In this document: positions 1 to 8,911 of the stretch, piece after piece | Layout of the letters: each line of letters starts with the position of its first letter | Numbering within the stretch: the first letter of the stretch is position 1 | DNA from: CAYXZO01 sp964469505 | GTDB lineage: Bacteria; Fidelibacterota; UBA8477; JABMPR01 | Assembly (NCBI GenBank): GCA_964469505.1 | Contig: CAYXZO010000007.1 | Location: 1 to 56,696 of the forward strand | Reading direction: 5' to 3' | Length of the DNA: 56,696 bases | Notes under the pieces: model-generated | Told to the model about the DNA's origin: nothing | The model's database searches: none | What the model saw: the letters and a program-made list of their open reading frames with translations, nothing else | Translations under genes and position numbers: made by a program

Positions 1-1906
1 CGATCAGGGTAACGCGGACGGTGCCGGTACAGAAGCCGCCTTGAGCCTGCAATTCACCAGCCGGCACTTCCGCCGTCTCAAGATTAACAGCCCGGGGTCC
101 CGGGACAACCGCTACGGTGTGAGGTTCAAAGGTGGAAGTCCCCAGCGGATACATATAGGATTGTTCCAAGCTATCCGGATTCTGATTGCCCTTATCGTAA
201 GCGGTGACGCAGTACCAATATTCCACCCCGTTGATCAAATTGCTGTCCACAAAAGTATGCACCAGTCCGCTGTTGGTCCCTAGATACTGTGGGAAGGCCG
301 GATCAGGTCCTTCTACCTCGTCCACCAAGTCGAACGTGGCAATGGGTTCGTATCCTACGGGATTGCCATGACCATCAGTAACGACTTTACCCCAGGTGCG
401 CCCCTGATCGGTACTGCGGAAAATCTTATATCCCTCAAAATCCCTTTCACCGGTAAGGACGTCCACTGAGCTTTCGGAAGGTTCGGCACTCCAGTAGAGG
501 GTAACCTTATGATCGCCGGGGACAGCCCCCACCACCGGTGGTTCGGGTGGACCGGACCCCTGGAAGTACACCGAATGCATTTTGTTGGCGATGCGCACGT
601 TGTACATCAAATCCGTGGTGTCCGGTTCGAAAGGTGTATCGCCGGAAGCCCCCATAATCAGGCCGATGGTGATGGTCACAGTGGAATCAGCCGGCAGGCG
701 GAAAGGACCACTCCCAACCACAAAATTAATGGCCTCCCCCGCATATTCGACGCCGCTGTTCTCGTCTAACCAGGACGGGTAGTATGTTTCCAATGAATCA
801 TCACTGGTATCATCAATGCGGCGGTCGGAACCGTGAAAGTAATAACGCGGATCTGAAAGGGCGGAGCTGGAAGAATCACTGGTTATCAAAGCCCATAATT
901 CCTCGTCCCGCGTGGGAGATACTCCCCGAGCGAAATGGTGGAAATCAGTGATACCTAAATCATAAGGTGTATCATAGATCCTCAGACCCACCATTCCCAG
1001 GGGATCTTCGGTCTGGGCCCAGGTTTTATCGGGCTGGTTGTTCAGGTCGTAAACGTAAATCAGGTCCGGGCGTCCGTCACCGTCGGAATCAATCAGTTTG
1101 ATATAATCGTGATTGTCGTAATCCGGGCGGAAACGCCCCTGAAATCCCACCCAGATACTGTCCAGATCGTGACCGCTGGTATTGGTCAAATCCAACCGCC
1201 AGAAAACGAAATCTTCGGCATATGGGCGGCCGTAGCTGTAGGCTGTCTGTTCGACGGTGAGTCCTACGCGGCCCTTGCTGTTATAGTCATCGTTATAGCG
1301 GCAATAGATATCGCGGTCAGAGGTAAATTCTCCTGGACGCTCCACCAGCGTATCGGGGAAGTCCGGGCGATTCACGTCAATGCGGAAGTGTCCCGGCCAG
1401 TGACGGTCTGAGGTGGAGACCCAGTTCCCGTTGTCATCGTAGTACCCCCGGGGCCAGGTTTCACGGAAATCACTGGAGGCTTGAAAGGGAGTCTGGTCCG
1501 AGGCGGCTCGGATTTCACCGGAATAATCTCTGCCAGCGGCATCATCGGGAGGCAGCCAATCAGTTATCTTACTTAACGCCTGGGAGACAGTTTCAATAAC
1601 GTTCGTATCATTGACAGCCACAATGAAACCTAGGCCGAAAAGGTATTGGTGATCATCGCGGGCGGTACGCGGCCAATGCCCGGCATTGGTGTACCAGGCA
1701 TGGAAATTGGCCAGGTCCCCGAAGTTGCTGGTATTATTCTGTAGCTGACCTTTATCCATTACCCCCACCGCTTTTTCGCTCAGCCCCGCCATCCTCACCG
1801 GCTTGCTTAAAGCGCGGCCGGTATGACAAGTGCTGCAGTCGGGAGCCGCCGAGAGGAATTGGATCATTAATGCGATGGAAAGACAAAGAGTTGTAGAATG
1901 TCTCAT
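1..1906 (-). CDS. Exported protein with N-terminal CxxCH haem motif and FnIII-like region (partial)
   Basis: The reading frame is open for 635 codons from an ATG at 1906 and runs off the left edge of the window, so the C-terminus is missing. Residues 1-21 are a signal peptide ending around LSAA. Directly after it comes CSTCH (residues 24-28), a c-type haem attachment motif; no second CxxCH is visible. The middle is acidic and aromatic, with calcium-site-like stretches such as DSDGDGRPD. A fibronectin-III-like region (PPVVGAVPGDHKVTLYW, then GYKIFRSTD) lies at about residues 450-560. The start overlaps the stop of the upstream TonB receptor as TGATG, so the two are probably translationally coupled. 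I do not recognise a named family. In FCB bacteria such proteins usually end in a type IX sorting domain, but that end is outside the window. Confidence 0.8.
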   Translation of the reverse strand, partial: MRHSTTLCLSIALMIQFLSAAPDCSTCHTGRALSKPVRMAGLSEKAVGVMDKGQLQNNTSNFGDLANFHAWYTNAGHWPRTARDDHQYLFGLGFIVAVNDTNVIETVSQALSKITDWLPPDDAAGRDYSGEIRAASDQTPFQASSDFRETWPRGYYDDNGNWVSTSDRHWPGHFRIDVNRPDFPDTLVERPGEFTSDRDIYCRYNDDYNSKGRVGLTVEQTAYSYGRPYAEDFVFWRLDLTNTSGHDLDSIWVGFQGRFRPDYDNHDYIKLIDSDGDGRPDLIYVYDLNNQPDKTWAQTEDPLGMVGLRIYDTPYDLGITDFHHFARGVSPTRDEELWALITSDSSSSALSDPRYYFHGSDRRIDDTSDDSLETYYPSWLDENSGVEYAGEAINFVVGSGPFRLPADSTVTITIGLIMGASGDTPFEPDTTDLMYNVRIANKMHSVYFQGSGPPEPPVVGAVPGDHKVTLYWSAEPSESSVDVLTGERDFEGYKIFRSTDQGRTWGKVVTDGHGNPVGYEPIATFDLVDEVEGPDPAFPQYLGTNSGLVHTFVDSNLINGVEYWYCVTAYDKGNQNPDSLEQSYMYPLGTSTFEPHTVAVVPGPRAVNLETAEVPAGELQAQGGFCTGTVRVTLI

Positions 1907-4584
1907 CACCAGCTCACATAAAATCCAGCTTTAATGGCCCGCCTGGGACCAAGATGGGCCGGGTTATGATTAGCATCGGCGGAAGTACCCACTCCTGAAA
2001 AGCCAGGGTCGAAGGGTTTGCCAGTGCGGGGATATACGAAGCGCACATTCCGATAATCGGTCAGATTATCCACCTCAAATTGGGCCACGCAATTCAAGCC
2101 TGCTAGGTGGAAACGCTTTTTTACCCGTAGGTCGGCGGAAAAAGTCCACGGCATCCGGCCGGAATTGATCTCCACCCGCACCGTGGGATCTACATAGGGA
2201 GTGTAAGGCAATCCGCTGCCGGCGGTAATCAGCAGGTTAGCGGACAAATCAGCCAGCAGTTGCGGATGGAATAAACGTGGTGTTCGGACATCCAGGTTAA
2301 AGGAAAAATCATGACGCTGGTCGAAATCCAGATAGTATTCCTCATGGGGTACTTCTTCCTGGGTGTAGGCGGAGAAGTAACCTGCAATTGGATTGGAATT
2401 GTTCCCTTTGGCAACGGAGAAAGTGTAATTGAGAGTGCCGCTCCAATATTTGGCCACCCGCTTCCGGAAAGTAAAATCGACCCCCCGGACAGACGCAAAA
2501 TCGGTATTGGTATAAACCACGTATTGGGTGGATAGATAGCGTATCTGCTGAGTGGAGAGCAAACCGCGGATGTCTTTAGACCAGGCAGAGATTTCCAAGG
2601 CGGCAGTAGGTCCCAAGACCTGCTTAAAGCCCGTCTCAAAAGCGATGGTTTTCTGAGCTTTCACGGCGGGGTTGCCGACTAAGGGAAGCGCCGAACTTAA
2701 GTCCTTACGAGCATTGTAGAAGAGGGCTTCATAATCGGGATTTTGAAAAAAGTGACCGTATGAGAAATGGAATACGGTTTTATCCGTTACCGGAAATGCC
2801 AGTCCCAGCCGGGGACTCCATTGATATTTGGGAGCTACCGGTTTTAGGTCCGCCATATGGAAGACGTTATTGGAATCCCGATAACCAAAACGATAGATAT
2901 CGGGCCACATGGAGGCTTTGGGATCGCTGTAATCAAAGCGTAGGCCGATGTTCAGAATGATGAAGGGAAACTCAATTTTATCCTGGATATAGAAATCGCC
3001 TTCAAGGGGAGTGAAAGTCGTATCATCCTTGAAATTCACGCCCCCGGGCCAGGGTTCTTCTTCCTGATGCAAATGCATCCAGTGATAAGTGTAGGAGAAA
3101 CCCGTCTTGATTAAATGGCGTTCATTGATCTGGTCCGTCAAATCGAACTTTACCAGGAAAGCTCTTGAACGGTTGTTGGTATAGATTCCCTGATCTCCAG
3201 CCTTATAGAAATAAACGCTGGCGTCAGTTAGAGGTTGTTCATATTGGTCAAGAGCCTTGTTGCCCACGCCTACGCGAACGCCTGTTCGCTGCCACGACAG
3301 GGCAAGGGAATAAAAAGCCGAATGCCTGAGAGTATGGGTGATGTTCAATCCTAATCGATCATGAGCATCGTAGCGGTGGGCATGATGGGTTGGCAAATAC
3401 TTCCAGGGATGGCTGTATCCCTGGCTCAAACGGGCACTTGAAAACAATTCCAGGGCAGTTTTAATGTTTGATCCCACGGGGATGGTCAACTTACCCTGGA
3501 AATCCTGGGCCAGACTTATCCCGTGAGGCAATTGACTTCGGACATCCCGGGAATAGAAGTTGATGAAAAAGCCTGAACTGGGAATCAAGAACGGTCCCCC
3601 GAAACTGAGGCTAAAACGACCCCTCAACGGAAGATCAACCATGGGCAAGAAAGCCGTCGGATACTCACCAGTCGGGGCCTGTTTGAGAGATTCCAATAAG
3701 ATCGGACGCAGATCGACGTATTGGTAAGCCGTATCATTAACTCCTTCGAAGGCTCCGGCAGAGTGGTAAGGTGAGGAATTCAGCTGATCGGTCATATATT
3801 CCAATTTTCCGGAAAAATTTGAACCACCTTCCTTGGTGATGATATTCACCACCCCACTCATGGCCTGGCCGTATTCGGCGTTGAAAGTGCCGCTGATAAC
3901 GCTTAGTTCTTGAATGGCATTCTGATCGATAATACCGGAGTAGTCACCCTCGATGGGATTCTCCACTGGGATACCATCAATGAAATAGCGTAATTCCTTG
4001 GTCCTTCCGCCTCTGACGTGAAGTCCGCCACTGGCATCTACGGTGAAACCAGCTTGAGTAGCCAATACATCCCTGAAATCCACTACCGGCATACTGGTTA
4101 ATTCTTGGGCATCCATAACCACCACTTTCGAAGTGGCATCTCGTTGAATTAGCGGTCGCTCAGCGGTGACCACAACCGCTTCTTCAGCCTGTAAAACCGT
4201 GGGGCGAAGCTGGACATTCAGACGGTTAGTGAAGGCCGAGGTTATTTTGACCCCCTGCTGGATGACAGACTGATACCCGATCATCATAAATTTTACCGTA
4301 TAATGCCCAGGGGGGATATTGAGGATGTAGTACTCACCTTCTTCATTAGTGGCGGTCCCGTAGGGCGTTCCATCCAGTATTATATTTACGCCAGGTAAAG
4401 GCTTCCCCGTCGAGGCATCGGTTACCTTACCTGCTAGTTTACCACCAACCCCAGCTAACGCGGTACTTAGCCAAGCAAGGTGCAGCCCCCCCATGAATAA
4501 CCAGAACCAAAGACTAACTTTCAGACTGTATCTATTAAATCTCACGAACCAGACTTTCCTGCCTCTTCCAGGATTAACAGCCAT
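1906..4584 (-). CDS. TonB-dependent receptor with carboxypeptidase-regulatory-like N-terminal domain
   Basis: An 892-residue outer-membrane receptor expected to take up a bound ligand using the TonB-ExbBD proton-motive system. After a long basic signal peptide (cleavage near residue 44) comes a carboxypeptidase D regulatory-like domain at about 48-130 (GKVTDASTGKPLPGVN), a plug domain at about 133-255 (VVVTAERPLIQRD; the RGGRTKELRYFIDGIPVENP signature; FNAEYGQAMSGVVNIITKEGG), then a beta-barrel to the C-terminus. The substrate cannot be read from sequence. The next gene downstream, the CxxCH protein, overlaps the stop codon by one base and is probably a partner. A hairpin separates it from the upstream secreted-protein gene. 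No strong Shine-Dalgarno is seen before this ATG, so a somewhat later start is possible. Confidence 0.92.
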   Translation of the reverse strand: MAVNPGRGRKVWFVRFNRYSLKVSLWFWLFMGGLHLAWLSTALAGVGGKLAGKVTDASTGKPLPGVNIILDGTPYGTATNEEGEYYILNIPPGHYTVKFMMIGYQSVIQQGVKITSAFTNRLNVQLRPTVLQAEEAVVVTAERPLIQRDATSKVVVMDAQELTSMPVVDFRDVLATQAGFTVDASGGLHVRGGRTKELRYFIDGIPVENPIEGDYSGIIDQNAIQELSVISGTFNAEYGQAMSGVVNIITKEGGSNFSGKLEYMTDQLNSSPYHSAGAFEGVNDTAYQYVDLRPILLESLKQAPTGEYPTAFLPMVDLPLRGRFSLSFGGPFLIPSSGFFINFYSRDVRSQLPHGISLAQDFQGKLTIPVGSNIKTALELFSSARLSQGYSHPWKYLPTHHAHRYDAHDRLGLNITHTLRHSAFYSLALSWQRTGVRVGVGNKALDQYEQPLTDASVYFYKAGDQGIYTNNRSRAFLVKFDLTDQINERHLIKTGFSYTYHWMHLHQEEEPWPGGVNFKDDTTFTPLEGDFYIQDKIEFPFIILNIGLRFDYSDPKASMWPDIYRFGYRDSNNVFHMADLKPVAPKYQWSPRLGLAFPVTDKTVFHFSYGHFFQNPDYEALFYNARKDLSSALPLVGNPAVKAQKTIAFETGFKQVLGPTAALEISAWSKDIRGLLSTQQIRYLSTQYVVYTNTDFASVRGVDFTFRKRVAKYWSGTLNYTFSVAKGNNSNPIAGYFSAYTQEEVPHEEYYLDFDQRHDFSFNLDVRTPRLFHPQLLADLSANLLITAGSGLPYTPYVDPTVRVEINSGRMPWTFSADLRVKKRFHLAGLNCVAQFEVDNLTDYRNVRFVYPRTGKPFDPGFSGVGTSADANHNPAHLGPRRAIKAGFYVSW

Positions 4585-4651
4585 TTGTGTTACCGCTTAC
4601 GGTAGGGTTCCCGTTTCTCCCTCTCCGATTAAAACTAGCACAAAATGTTTA

Positions 4652-4684
4652 GGGAGAAAGGCGGCCTGATACCGCCTTTCTCCC
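4652..4684 (-). terminator. Strong inverted repeat after the repeat-containing secreted protein gene
   Basis: A perfect 13-bp stem (GGGAGAAAGGCGG paired with CCGCCTTTCTCCC) surrounds a 7-nt loop. It lies 52 bases past the stop of the gene ending at 4736. No clear run of T follows on the minus strand, so it may be a terminator or an mRNA-stabilising hairpin between that gene and the TonB receptor gene. Confidence 0.65.
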
Positions 4685-4735
4685 GAACTATTCGCAGATT
4701 CTTTCCCGCCTTCAACTAGTATTGACAAGGCAATG

Positions 4736-6409
4736 TTATTTGATCAACACCATCCGACGACTCAGTGATTGATCATCGGTGCTCAGCCGATAGAAATAGA
4801 TTCCTGCCGGTACTGGACGACCACGATCATCCCGCCCATTCCAGGTAATTTGATATTCGGCCGCCGGATAATCTCCTCTAACCAGAGTTGTTATATGTCT
4901 CCCATTTACATCAAAAATGTCCAGGCGGATATGACCCGGTTTCGCCAGGACAAAGGGAATAACGGTAGTGGGGTTGAATGGATTGGGATAATTAGGTGCC
5001 AGGCTGAGTGTCATGGGGGTAGCTATTGCCGGATCGTTTATACCCGTGCCTCCCGATTCGGGCCGCACCAGGATGTCATCCACCATAATCGAGGCCGGAG
5101 TGGCTGAGAACATATCCCAAACATAAACGCCATAATAACCCGAGTCGATGGGACTACCTGTTGTATCCTGCACAGGTCCACCACCAACCAGCTGATCGTC
5201 CCAATAGCAGTAGTGGTCATTACCAACGGAAACCAGTTTCATCTTATGCCAACCGTCGGTGGAAGGAGCACCGCCGGGGATATCGCTACCAGACCACTCC
5301 GCCAGAGTCACGATGGAACCTGAAGACTGATTCCATTTCCGGAACTTCAACTTCATGGCGAAAAAGGGCATATAGAAATTGGCAGCAAACTGATAGCCCT
5401 CGATTCCCCCACCCGAAGTGTCGATGCGGGTCATGATGCCCTGATAGTACCCCGAATTAACGGTGATATACACCCAGGCTTCCACGGAATAATCAGCCAT
5501 TCCCGGGGAGCCGGCGTAGGCCATTCCCAATCCTCCCAAACTGGCAGTATCGACGGTAATGATACCTACCGAGTTATCACCGGAAGGAGAAGTAAAATCA
5601 GTAACTTGTATGGGAGTCAGGGGTGTTCCCGCAGTGTCGAACCAGGCCGAAGACCAGTACTGGCGCGGCCCGGAAGCGGGAAACTCATCGCTGATCTGGA
5701 AATCCGTTAGGCGCACGTTATAATCGTCCACCATGATAGAGGCGGGGCTAGAAGAAAACATATCCCACACGTAGACTCCATAATAGCCGGACTCAATGGG
5801 AGTTGCAGTCGTATCCTGGACGGGACCGCCACCCACCAGTTGGTCATCCCAGTAGCAATAGTGCTCGTTACCGATGGACACCAGCTTCATTTTATGCCAA
5901 CCGTCAGTGGTAGGAGCACCGCCGGGGATGTCGCTGCCCGACCATTCTGCCAGAGTCACGATGGAACCGGAAGACTGATTCCATTTCCGGAACTTCAACT
6001 TCATGGCGAAGAAGGGCATATAGAAATTGGCAGCAAACTGATAGCCCTCGATTCCCCCACCTGAAGTGTCGATGCGGGTCATGATGCCCTGATAATACCC
6101 CGAATTAACGGTGATATACACCCAGGCTTCCACGGAATAATCCCGTAGATCGGGAGACCCGCCATAGGCCATCCCCAGCCCACCTAGCGTAGCTGTATCT
6201 ACAGTTACAATACCTACTGAATTATCACCCGACGGAGAGTTGAAATCGGTCACTCCCATGGGTGTCAAGGCATTGCCGCTGCTATCTTCCCAAGCAGACC
6301 ACCAATGCAACTGAGCGCCACCGGATGGAAAAGCATCGTAATAGCCGTTGCCGGCCCATACGTACGACGCCATTACCAAAAGGAGCGAAAAACGTAACGC
6401 TTTTGCCAT
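4736..6409 (-). CDS. Exported protein with two 216-residue repeats and a C-terminal sorting domain
   Basis: 557 residues. Residues 1-19 form a signal peptide. Two tandem repeats of 216 residues (about 27-242 and 243-458) have a concanavalin/LamG-like look: DYSVEAWVYITVNSGYYQG, WHKMKLV, and VDD near the end of each. A FlgD-like immunoglobulin sorting domain fills about 466-557, with NYPNPFNPTT, IFDVNGR and PAGIYFYRL, as in type IX secretion cargo of Bacteroidetes, Calditrichota and Marinimicrobia. A carbohydrate- or surface-binding role is an inference from the LamG-like look; no catalytic residues are recognisable. The start is supported by AGGGGA five bases before the ATG. Its own terminator-like hairpin separates it from the TonB receptor gene downstream. 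Confidence 0.88.
   Translation of the reverse strand: MAKALRFSLLLVMASYVWAGNGYYDAFPSGGAQLHWWSAWEDSSGNALTPMGVTDFNSPSGDNSVGIVTVDTATLGGLGMAYGGSPDLRDYSVEAWVYITVNSGYYQGIMTRIDTSGGGIEGYQFAANFYMPFFAMKLKFRKWNQSSGSIVTLAEWSGSDIPGGAPTTDGWHKMKLVSIGNEHYCYWDDQLVGGGPVQDTTATPIESGYYGVYVWDMFSSSPASIMVDDYNVRLTDFQISDEFPASGPRQYWSSAWFDTAGTPLTPIQVTDFTSPSGDNSVGIITVDTASLGGLGMAYAGSPGMADYSVEAWVYITVNSGYYQGIMTRIDTSGGGIEGYQFAANFYMPFFAMKLKFRKWNQSSGSIVTLAEWSGSDIPGGAPSTDGWHKMKLVSVGNDHYCYWDDQLVGGGPVQDTTGSPIDSGYYGVYVWDMFSATPASIMVDDILVRPESGGTGINDPAIATPMTLSLAPNYPNPFNPTTVIPFVLAKPGHIRLDIFDVNGRHITTLVRGDYPAAEYQITWNGRDDRGRPVPAGIYFYRLSTDDQSLSRRMVLIK
5049..6331 (-). repeat. Tandem duplication, 648-bp period, inside the secreted protein gene
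   Basis: Two copies offset by exactly 648 bp (216 codons). By eye, the 194-nt core (5301-5494 against 5949-6142) differs at only 4 bases, all silent, while the flanking parts of the repeats differ at many silent sites and several amino acids. Confidence 0.9.
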
Positions 6410-6752
6410 TCAAATCCCCTTTCCCTAAAATTTGTTACTGCCGCTGATATGTTTTGGCATTTCAGCCGCCCTGCCCAAGCATTTAAGCTGAATTTAGGAA
6501 TACGCCCATGAGAAAAAACAGCTTTATTGCTGCAATTTTTGTTCCTGTGAATCACTTTTACACTGAAGAGATTGATGCTGCGCCCGTTCTCAGGTAATTT
6601 CAGCGCTTCCCCTCCCTGGAATACTTCCGCGTTTTGCAAACTAACTTCAAATCAAACGAGTATCCTTCTTTTACAGTTGACTTTCATAACGCCGCTTATT
6701 GAGCCCCTTTTCCTTTGCTTTTTCTGGATGGGTACCAAACTTTGCCATTACT
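6410..6752. other. Divergent intergenic region, 343 bp
   Basis: Lies between the divergent secreted-protein gene and the HDAC-family gene, so both promoters should be here. The only promoter-like element I can point to is TTGACT at 6677-6682 on plus, without a convincing -10 at the usual distance. No RNA gene or repeat was recognised. An 88-codon minus-strand frame (6373-6639) overlaps the downstream gene and has no family features. Confidence 0.4.
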
Positions 6753-7697
6753 ATGGGATTGTTCTCAAAGAAGAAACCTTCACCTGTTACCAAGTTACCG
6801 GTGTTTTATTCACCCTTGGTCTTGAAGCATCTTACAGGGCCGGGCCATCCGGAAAAGCCAGAGCGAGTCCAGGCTATCGTTGAGGCGCTTAAATCTTCCC
6901 CTTACCGCGAACGCCTCCAGTGGCGGGAACCACGAGCGGCCAAAAAACAGGAGCTGCAACTGGTTCACAGCGCCGAGTATGTTAATCGGGTTGCTAATTT
7001 AGCTACAGCGGGAGGCGGCTTTCTGGATGCCGATACTCCCATCAGTCCCGGCAGCTTCCTAGCGGCCACTCTAAGTACAGGAGGGTGGTTGGAAGCAGTA
7101 GAGACTACTCTAGCCGGCAAAGCACCATCGTTAGTCTTAATGCGGCCGCCGGGACATCACGCGGAACGGGACTCCGGACATGGTTTCTGTATTTTCTCCA
7201 ATGCCGCCATCGCCGCCCGCCACGCTGTTTTACATCTGGGGGCCGAAAGAGTGGCAGTGGTGGATTGGGATGTCCACCATGGTAACGGAACCCAACATGC
7301 CTTGGAGAACAGTCAGCGCTTCGTCTACATTTCGCTACATCAGTATCCCCACTACCCTGGTACCGGTAGTGCGTCTGAGCGAGGGGCCCATGGAAATGTA
7401 CGTAACATACCGATGCCGGCGGGGGTGGGCAGCAAACAGTACCAATCAGCTTTCAAGAAGGTTATTATTCCTTTCCTAGAATCCTTTGAGCCGGATGTCA
7501 TCCTGGTGAGCGCTGGTTTTGATGCCCACCGTGATGATCCTTTGGCCGATATTAACTTGGAGACCGATGATTATTACTACTTCACCAAGCAATTACTTGA
7601 TTACAGCTCGAATCTGGTGATAGGTCTAGAGGGTGGTTATAACCTGAAGGCCCTGTCCGAAAGCACACTGGCGGTAGTTAAAGCTCTCCTGGAATAA
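6753..7697 (+). CDS. Histone deacetylase / acetoin utilisation (AcuC-like) family amidohydrolase
   Basis: A zinc-dependent deacetylase of the HDAC/acetylpolyamine amidohydrolase superfamily, probably cytoplasmic, 314 residues from the ATG at 6753. The catalytic pair is H135-H136 in RPPGHHAERDSGHGFCIFSN. Zinc ligands D173 and H175 lie in VDWDVHHGNGTQ, and D257 in SAGFDAHRDDP. The C-terminal GLEGGYN supplies the usual active-site tyrosine. An upstream in-frame TTG at 6699 would add 18 residues with no family similarity, so 6753 is preferred, although no good Shine-Dalgarno precedes it. It is a single-gene plus-strand unit. Substrate (acetyl-lysine, acetylpolyamine or another amide) cannot be told from sequence. 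Confidence 0.93.
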   Translation: MGLFSKKKPSPVTKLPVFYSPLVLKHLTGPGHPEKPERVQAIVEALKSSPYRERLQWREPRAAKKQELQLVHSAEYVNRVANLATAGGGFLDADTPISPGSFLAATLSTGGWLEAVETTLAGKAPSLVLMRPPGHHAERDSGHGFCIFSNAAIAARHAVLHLGAERVAVVDWDVHHGNGTQHALENSQRFVYISLHQYPHYPGTGSASERGAHGNVRNIPMPAGVGSKQYQSAFKKVIIPFLESFEPDVILVSAGFDAHRDDPLADINLETDDYYYFTKQLLDYSSNLVIGLEGGYNLKALSESTLAVVKALLE

Positions 7698-7803
7698 ACC
7701 TCTGCCCCTTTGTCGTTCTGAAATAGGTTGACAGTAATTAATCGGAACCTCCGATAAAAGGTGTCAACTTACTTCAGGATGGGACAGTTTCTCCAGTTTC
7801 CAA

Positions 7804-7838
7804 TCTCCTGTTTCCTGTCTCCTGTCTCCTGTTTCCCT
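7804..7838. repeat. Heptanucleotide tandem repeat (TCTCCTG-type, five units)
   Basis: Five consecutive 7-nt units of the form T[CT]TCC[TC][GT] lie in the spacer after the HDAC-family gene. A degenerate 7-nt array also follows guaB at 56655. Confidence 0.7.
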
Positions 7839-7860
7839 TAAAACACAGCCCGAGCCTCTA

Positions 7861-7887
7861 ATAAAAAATCCCCCGGGTGGGGGATTT
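7861..7887 (-). terminator. Rho-independent terminator after tRNA-Arg
   Basis: A 9-bp stem (AAATCCCCC paired with GGGGGATTT) with a 4-nt loop is followed on the minus strand by a T-rich tract. It starts 3 bases beyond the tRNA 3' end and closes the block that runs from tRNA-Val to tRNA-Arg. Confidence 0.85.
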
Positions 7888-7889
7888 AA

Positions 7890-7966
7890 TGGTACGCCAG
7901 GAAGGATTCGAACCCTCGACCTTCGGAACCGGAATCCGACGCTCTATCCAACTGAGCTACTGGCGC
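7890..7966 (-). tRNA. tRNA-Arg (anticodon CCG)
   Basis: A complete cloverleaf of 77 nt with encoded CCA. The acceptor GCGCCAG pairs with CTGGCGT. The anticodon stem TCGGA/TCCGA encloses loop TTCCGGT with anticodon CCG, which reads CGG. The T-arm GAGGG-TTCGAAT-CCTTC pairs with one G-T. It has its own promoter and terminator but also lies just after folD on the same strand. Confidence 0.95.
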
Positions 7967-7984
7967 ATGTGAAAAAGCGGGCAG

Positions 7985-8013
7985 AAAATAAACGCGAAGG
8001 CCAGGTGGTTCAA
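7985..8013 (-). promoter_or_regulatory. Sigma-70-like promoter of tRNA-Arg
   Basis: TTGAAC at 8008-8013, a 17-bp spacer, and TATTTT at 7985-7990, read on the minus strand. The predicted transcription start is about 10 bases before the mature tRNA 5' end. It sits immediately after the folD stop codon. Confidence 0.6.
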
Positions 8014-8020
8014 TAGCTTT

Positions 8021-8911
8021 TCAATAACCGGACAATCGTTCTGCAGCCGTGATGGTATTGGCCAATAACATGGTGATGGTCATCGGTCCCACACCCCCCG
8101 GCACCGGCGTTATTGCGGTTGTTTTGGGAGCCACGGCTGCAAAGTTCACATCTCCCACCAACCGATAGCCTTTCTCCTGCTCGGAATCCGGCACTCGGTT
8201 GATACCCACATCCACCACCACTACGCCCTCTTTGACCATTTCAGCCGTAATCATATGAGGTTTGCCAATAGCGGCGATCAGGATATCAGCCTGCCGCGTA
8301 TGATAAGCTAGATCGGTGGTAACGCTATGGCAGATAGTCACAGTGGCATTCCCATGTTCACTCTTGCGGCTCAGGAGCAGAGCCAGCGGGGTGCCCACAA
8401 TTCTACTCCGGCCCAGGATTACCACATGCTTGCCGACCGTTGAGATGCCGTAATGTTTGAGAATAGCCAGAATCCCGGCTGGGGTACAGGGAACAAAGGC
8501 TGGCTTACCCAAGGCCAATAAGCCCATGTTCCAGGGGTGAAACCCATCCACATCCTTGTCCGGGTCCACGGAATTAAGAATTATGTCAGAGTCCAATTGC
8601 GCTGGCAGTGGTAACTGCACTAAAATGCCATGAATTGAAGAATCTCGATTCAGTTCTTCGATTAATTGCAAAACCTGAGCTTGACTGGTGTCGGCCGGTA
8701 ACTTGTAGACCACCGATTTAAGTCCCAGCTTCCGGGCCTGTCGCTCCTTGGAAGCAACGTACACCTGGGAGGCGGGATTCTCTCCCACCAGTACTGCTGC
8801 CAGTCCCGGTTGAACACCCCGCTCAGCAAGGCGTTTTACGCGGGTTTGTAGCTCCTGCTTTAAGGATTTAGCAACCGGCTTACCACTGAGGATTAGTGGT
8901 TCAGCGGGCAT
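8021..8911 (-). CDS. folD: Bifunctional methylenetetrahydrofolate dehydrogenase / methenyltetrahydrofolate cyclohydrolase
   Basis: FolD interconverts 5,10-methylene- and 10-formyl-tetrahydrofolate in the cytoplasm, supplying one-carbon units for purines and formyl-Met-tRNA. At 296 residues it is the usual length. The catalytic motif YVASKERQARKLG holds Tyr51 and Lys55. ILVQLPLP and PVPGGVGPMT are the two family signatures, and VVILGRSRIVGTPLA is the NADP-binding loop. Its start overlaps the end of rny by 11 bases, so it is co-translated with the upstream gene. It is the last protein gene before tRNA-Arg. Confidence 0.97.
   Translation of the reverse strand: MPAEPLILSGKPVAKSLKQELQTRVKRLAERGVQPGLAAVLVGENPASQVYVASKERQARKLGLKSVVYKLPADTSQAQVLQLIEELNRDSSIHGILVQLPLPAQLDSDIILNSVDPDKDVDGFHPWNMGLLALGKPAFVPCTPAGILAILKHYGISTVGKHVVILGRSRIVGTPLALLLSRKSEHGNATVTICHSVTTDLAYHTRQADILIAAIGKPHMITAEMVKEGVVVVDVGINRVPDSEQEKGYRLVGDVNFAAVAPKTTAITPVPGGVGPMTITMLLANTITAAERLSGY

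Noticed and set aside
6373..6639. 88-codon minus-strand frame
   Set aside because: Overlaps the start of the secreted-protein gene, has no signal peptide, family similarity or good ribosome-binding site.
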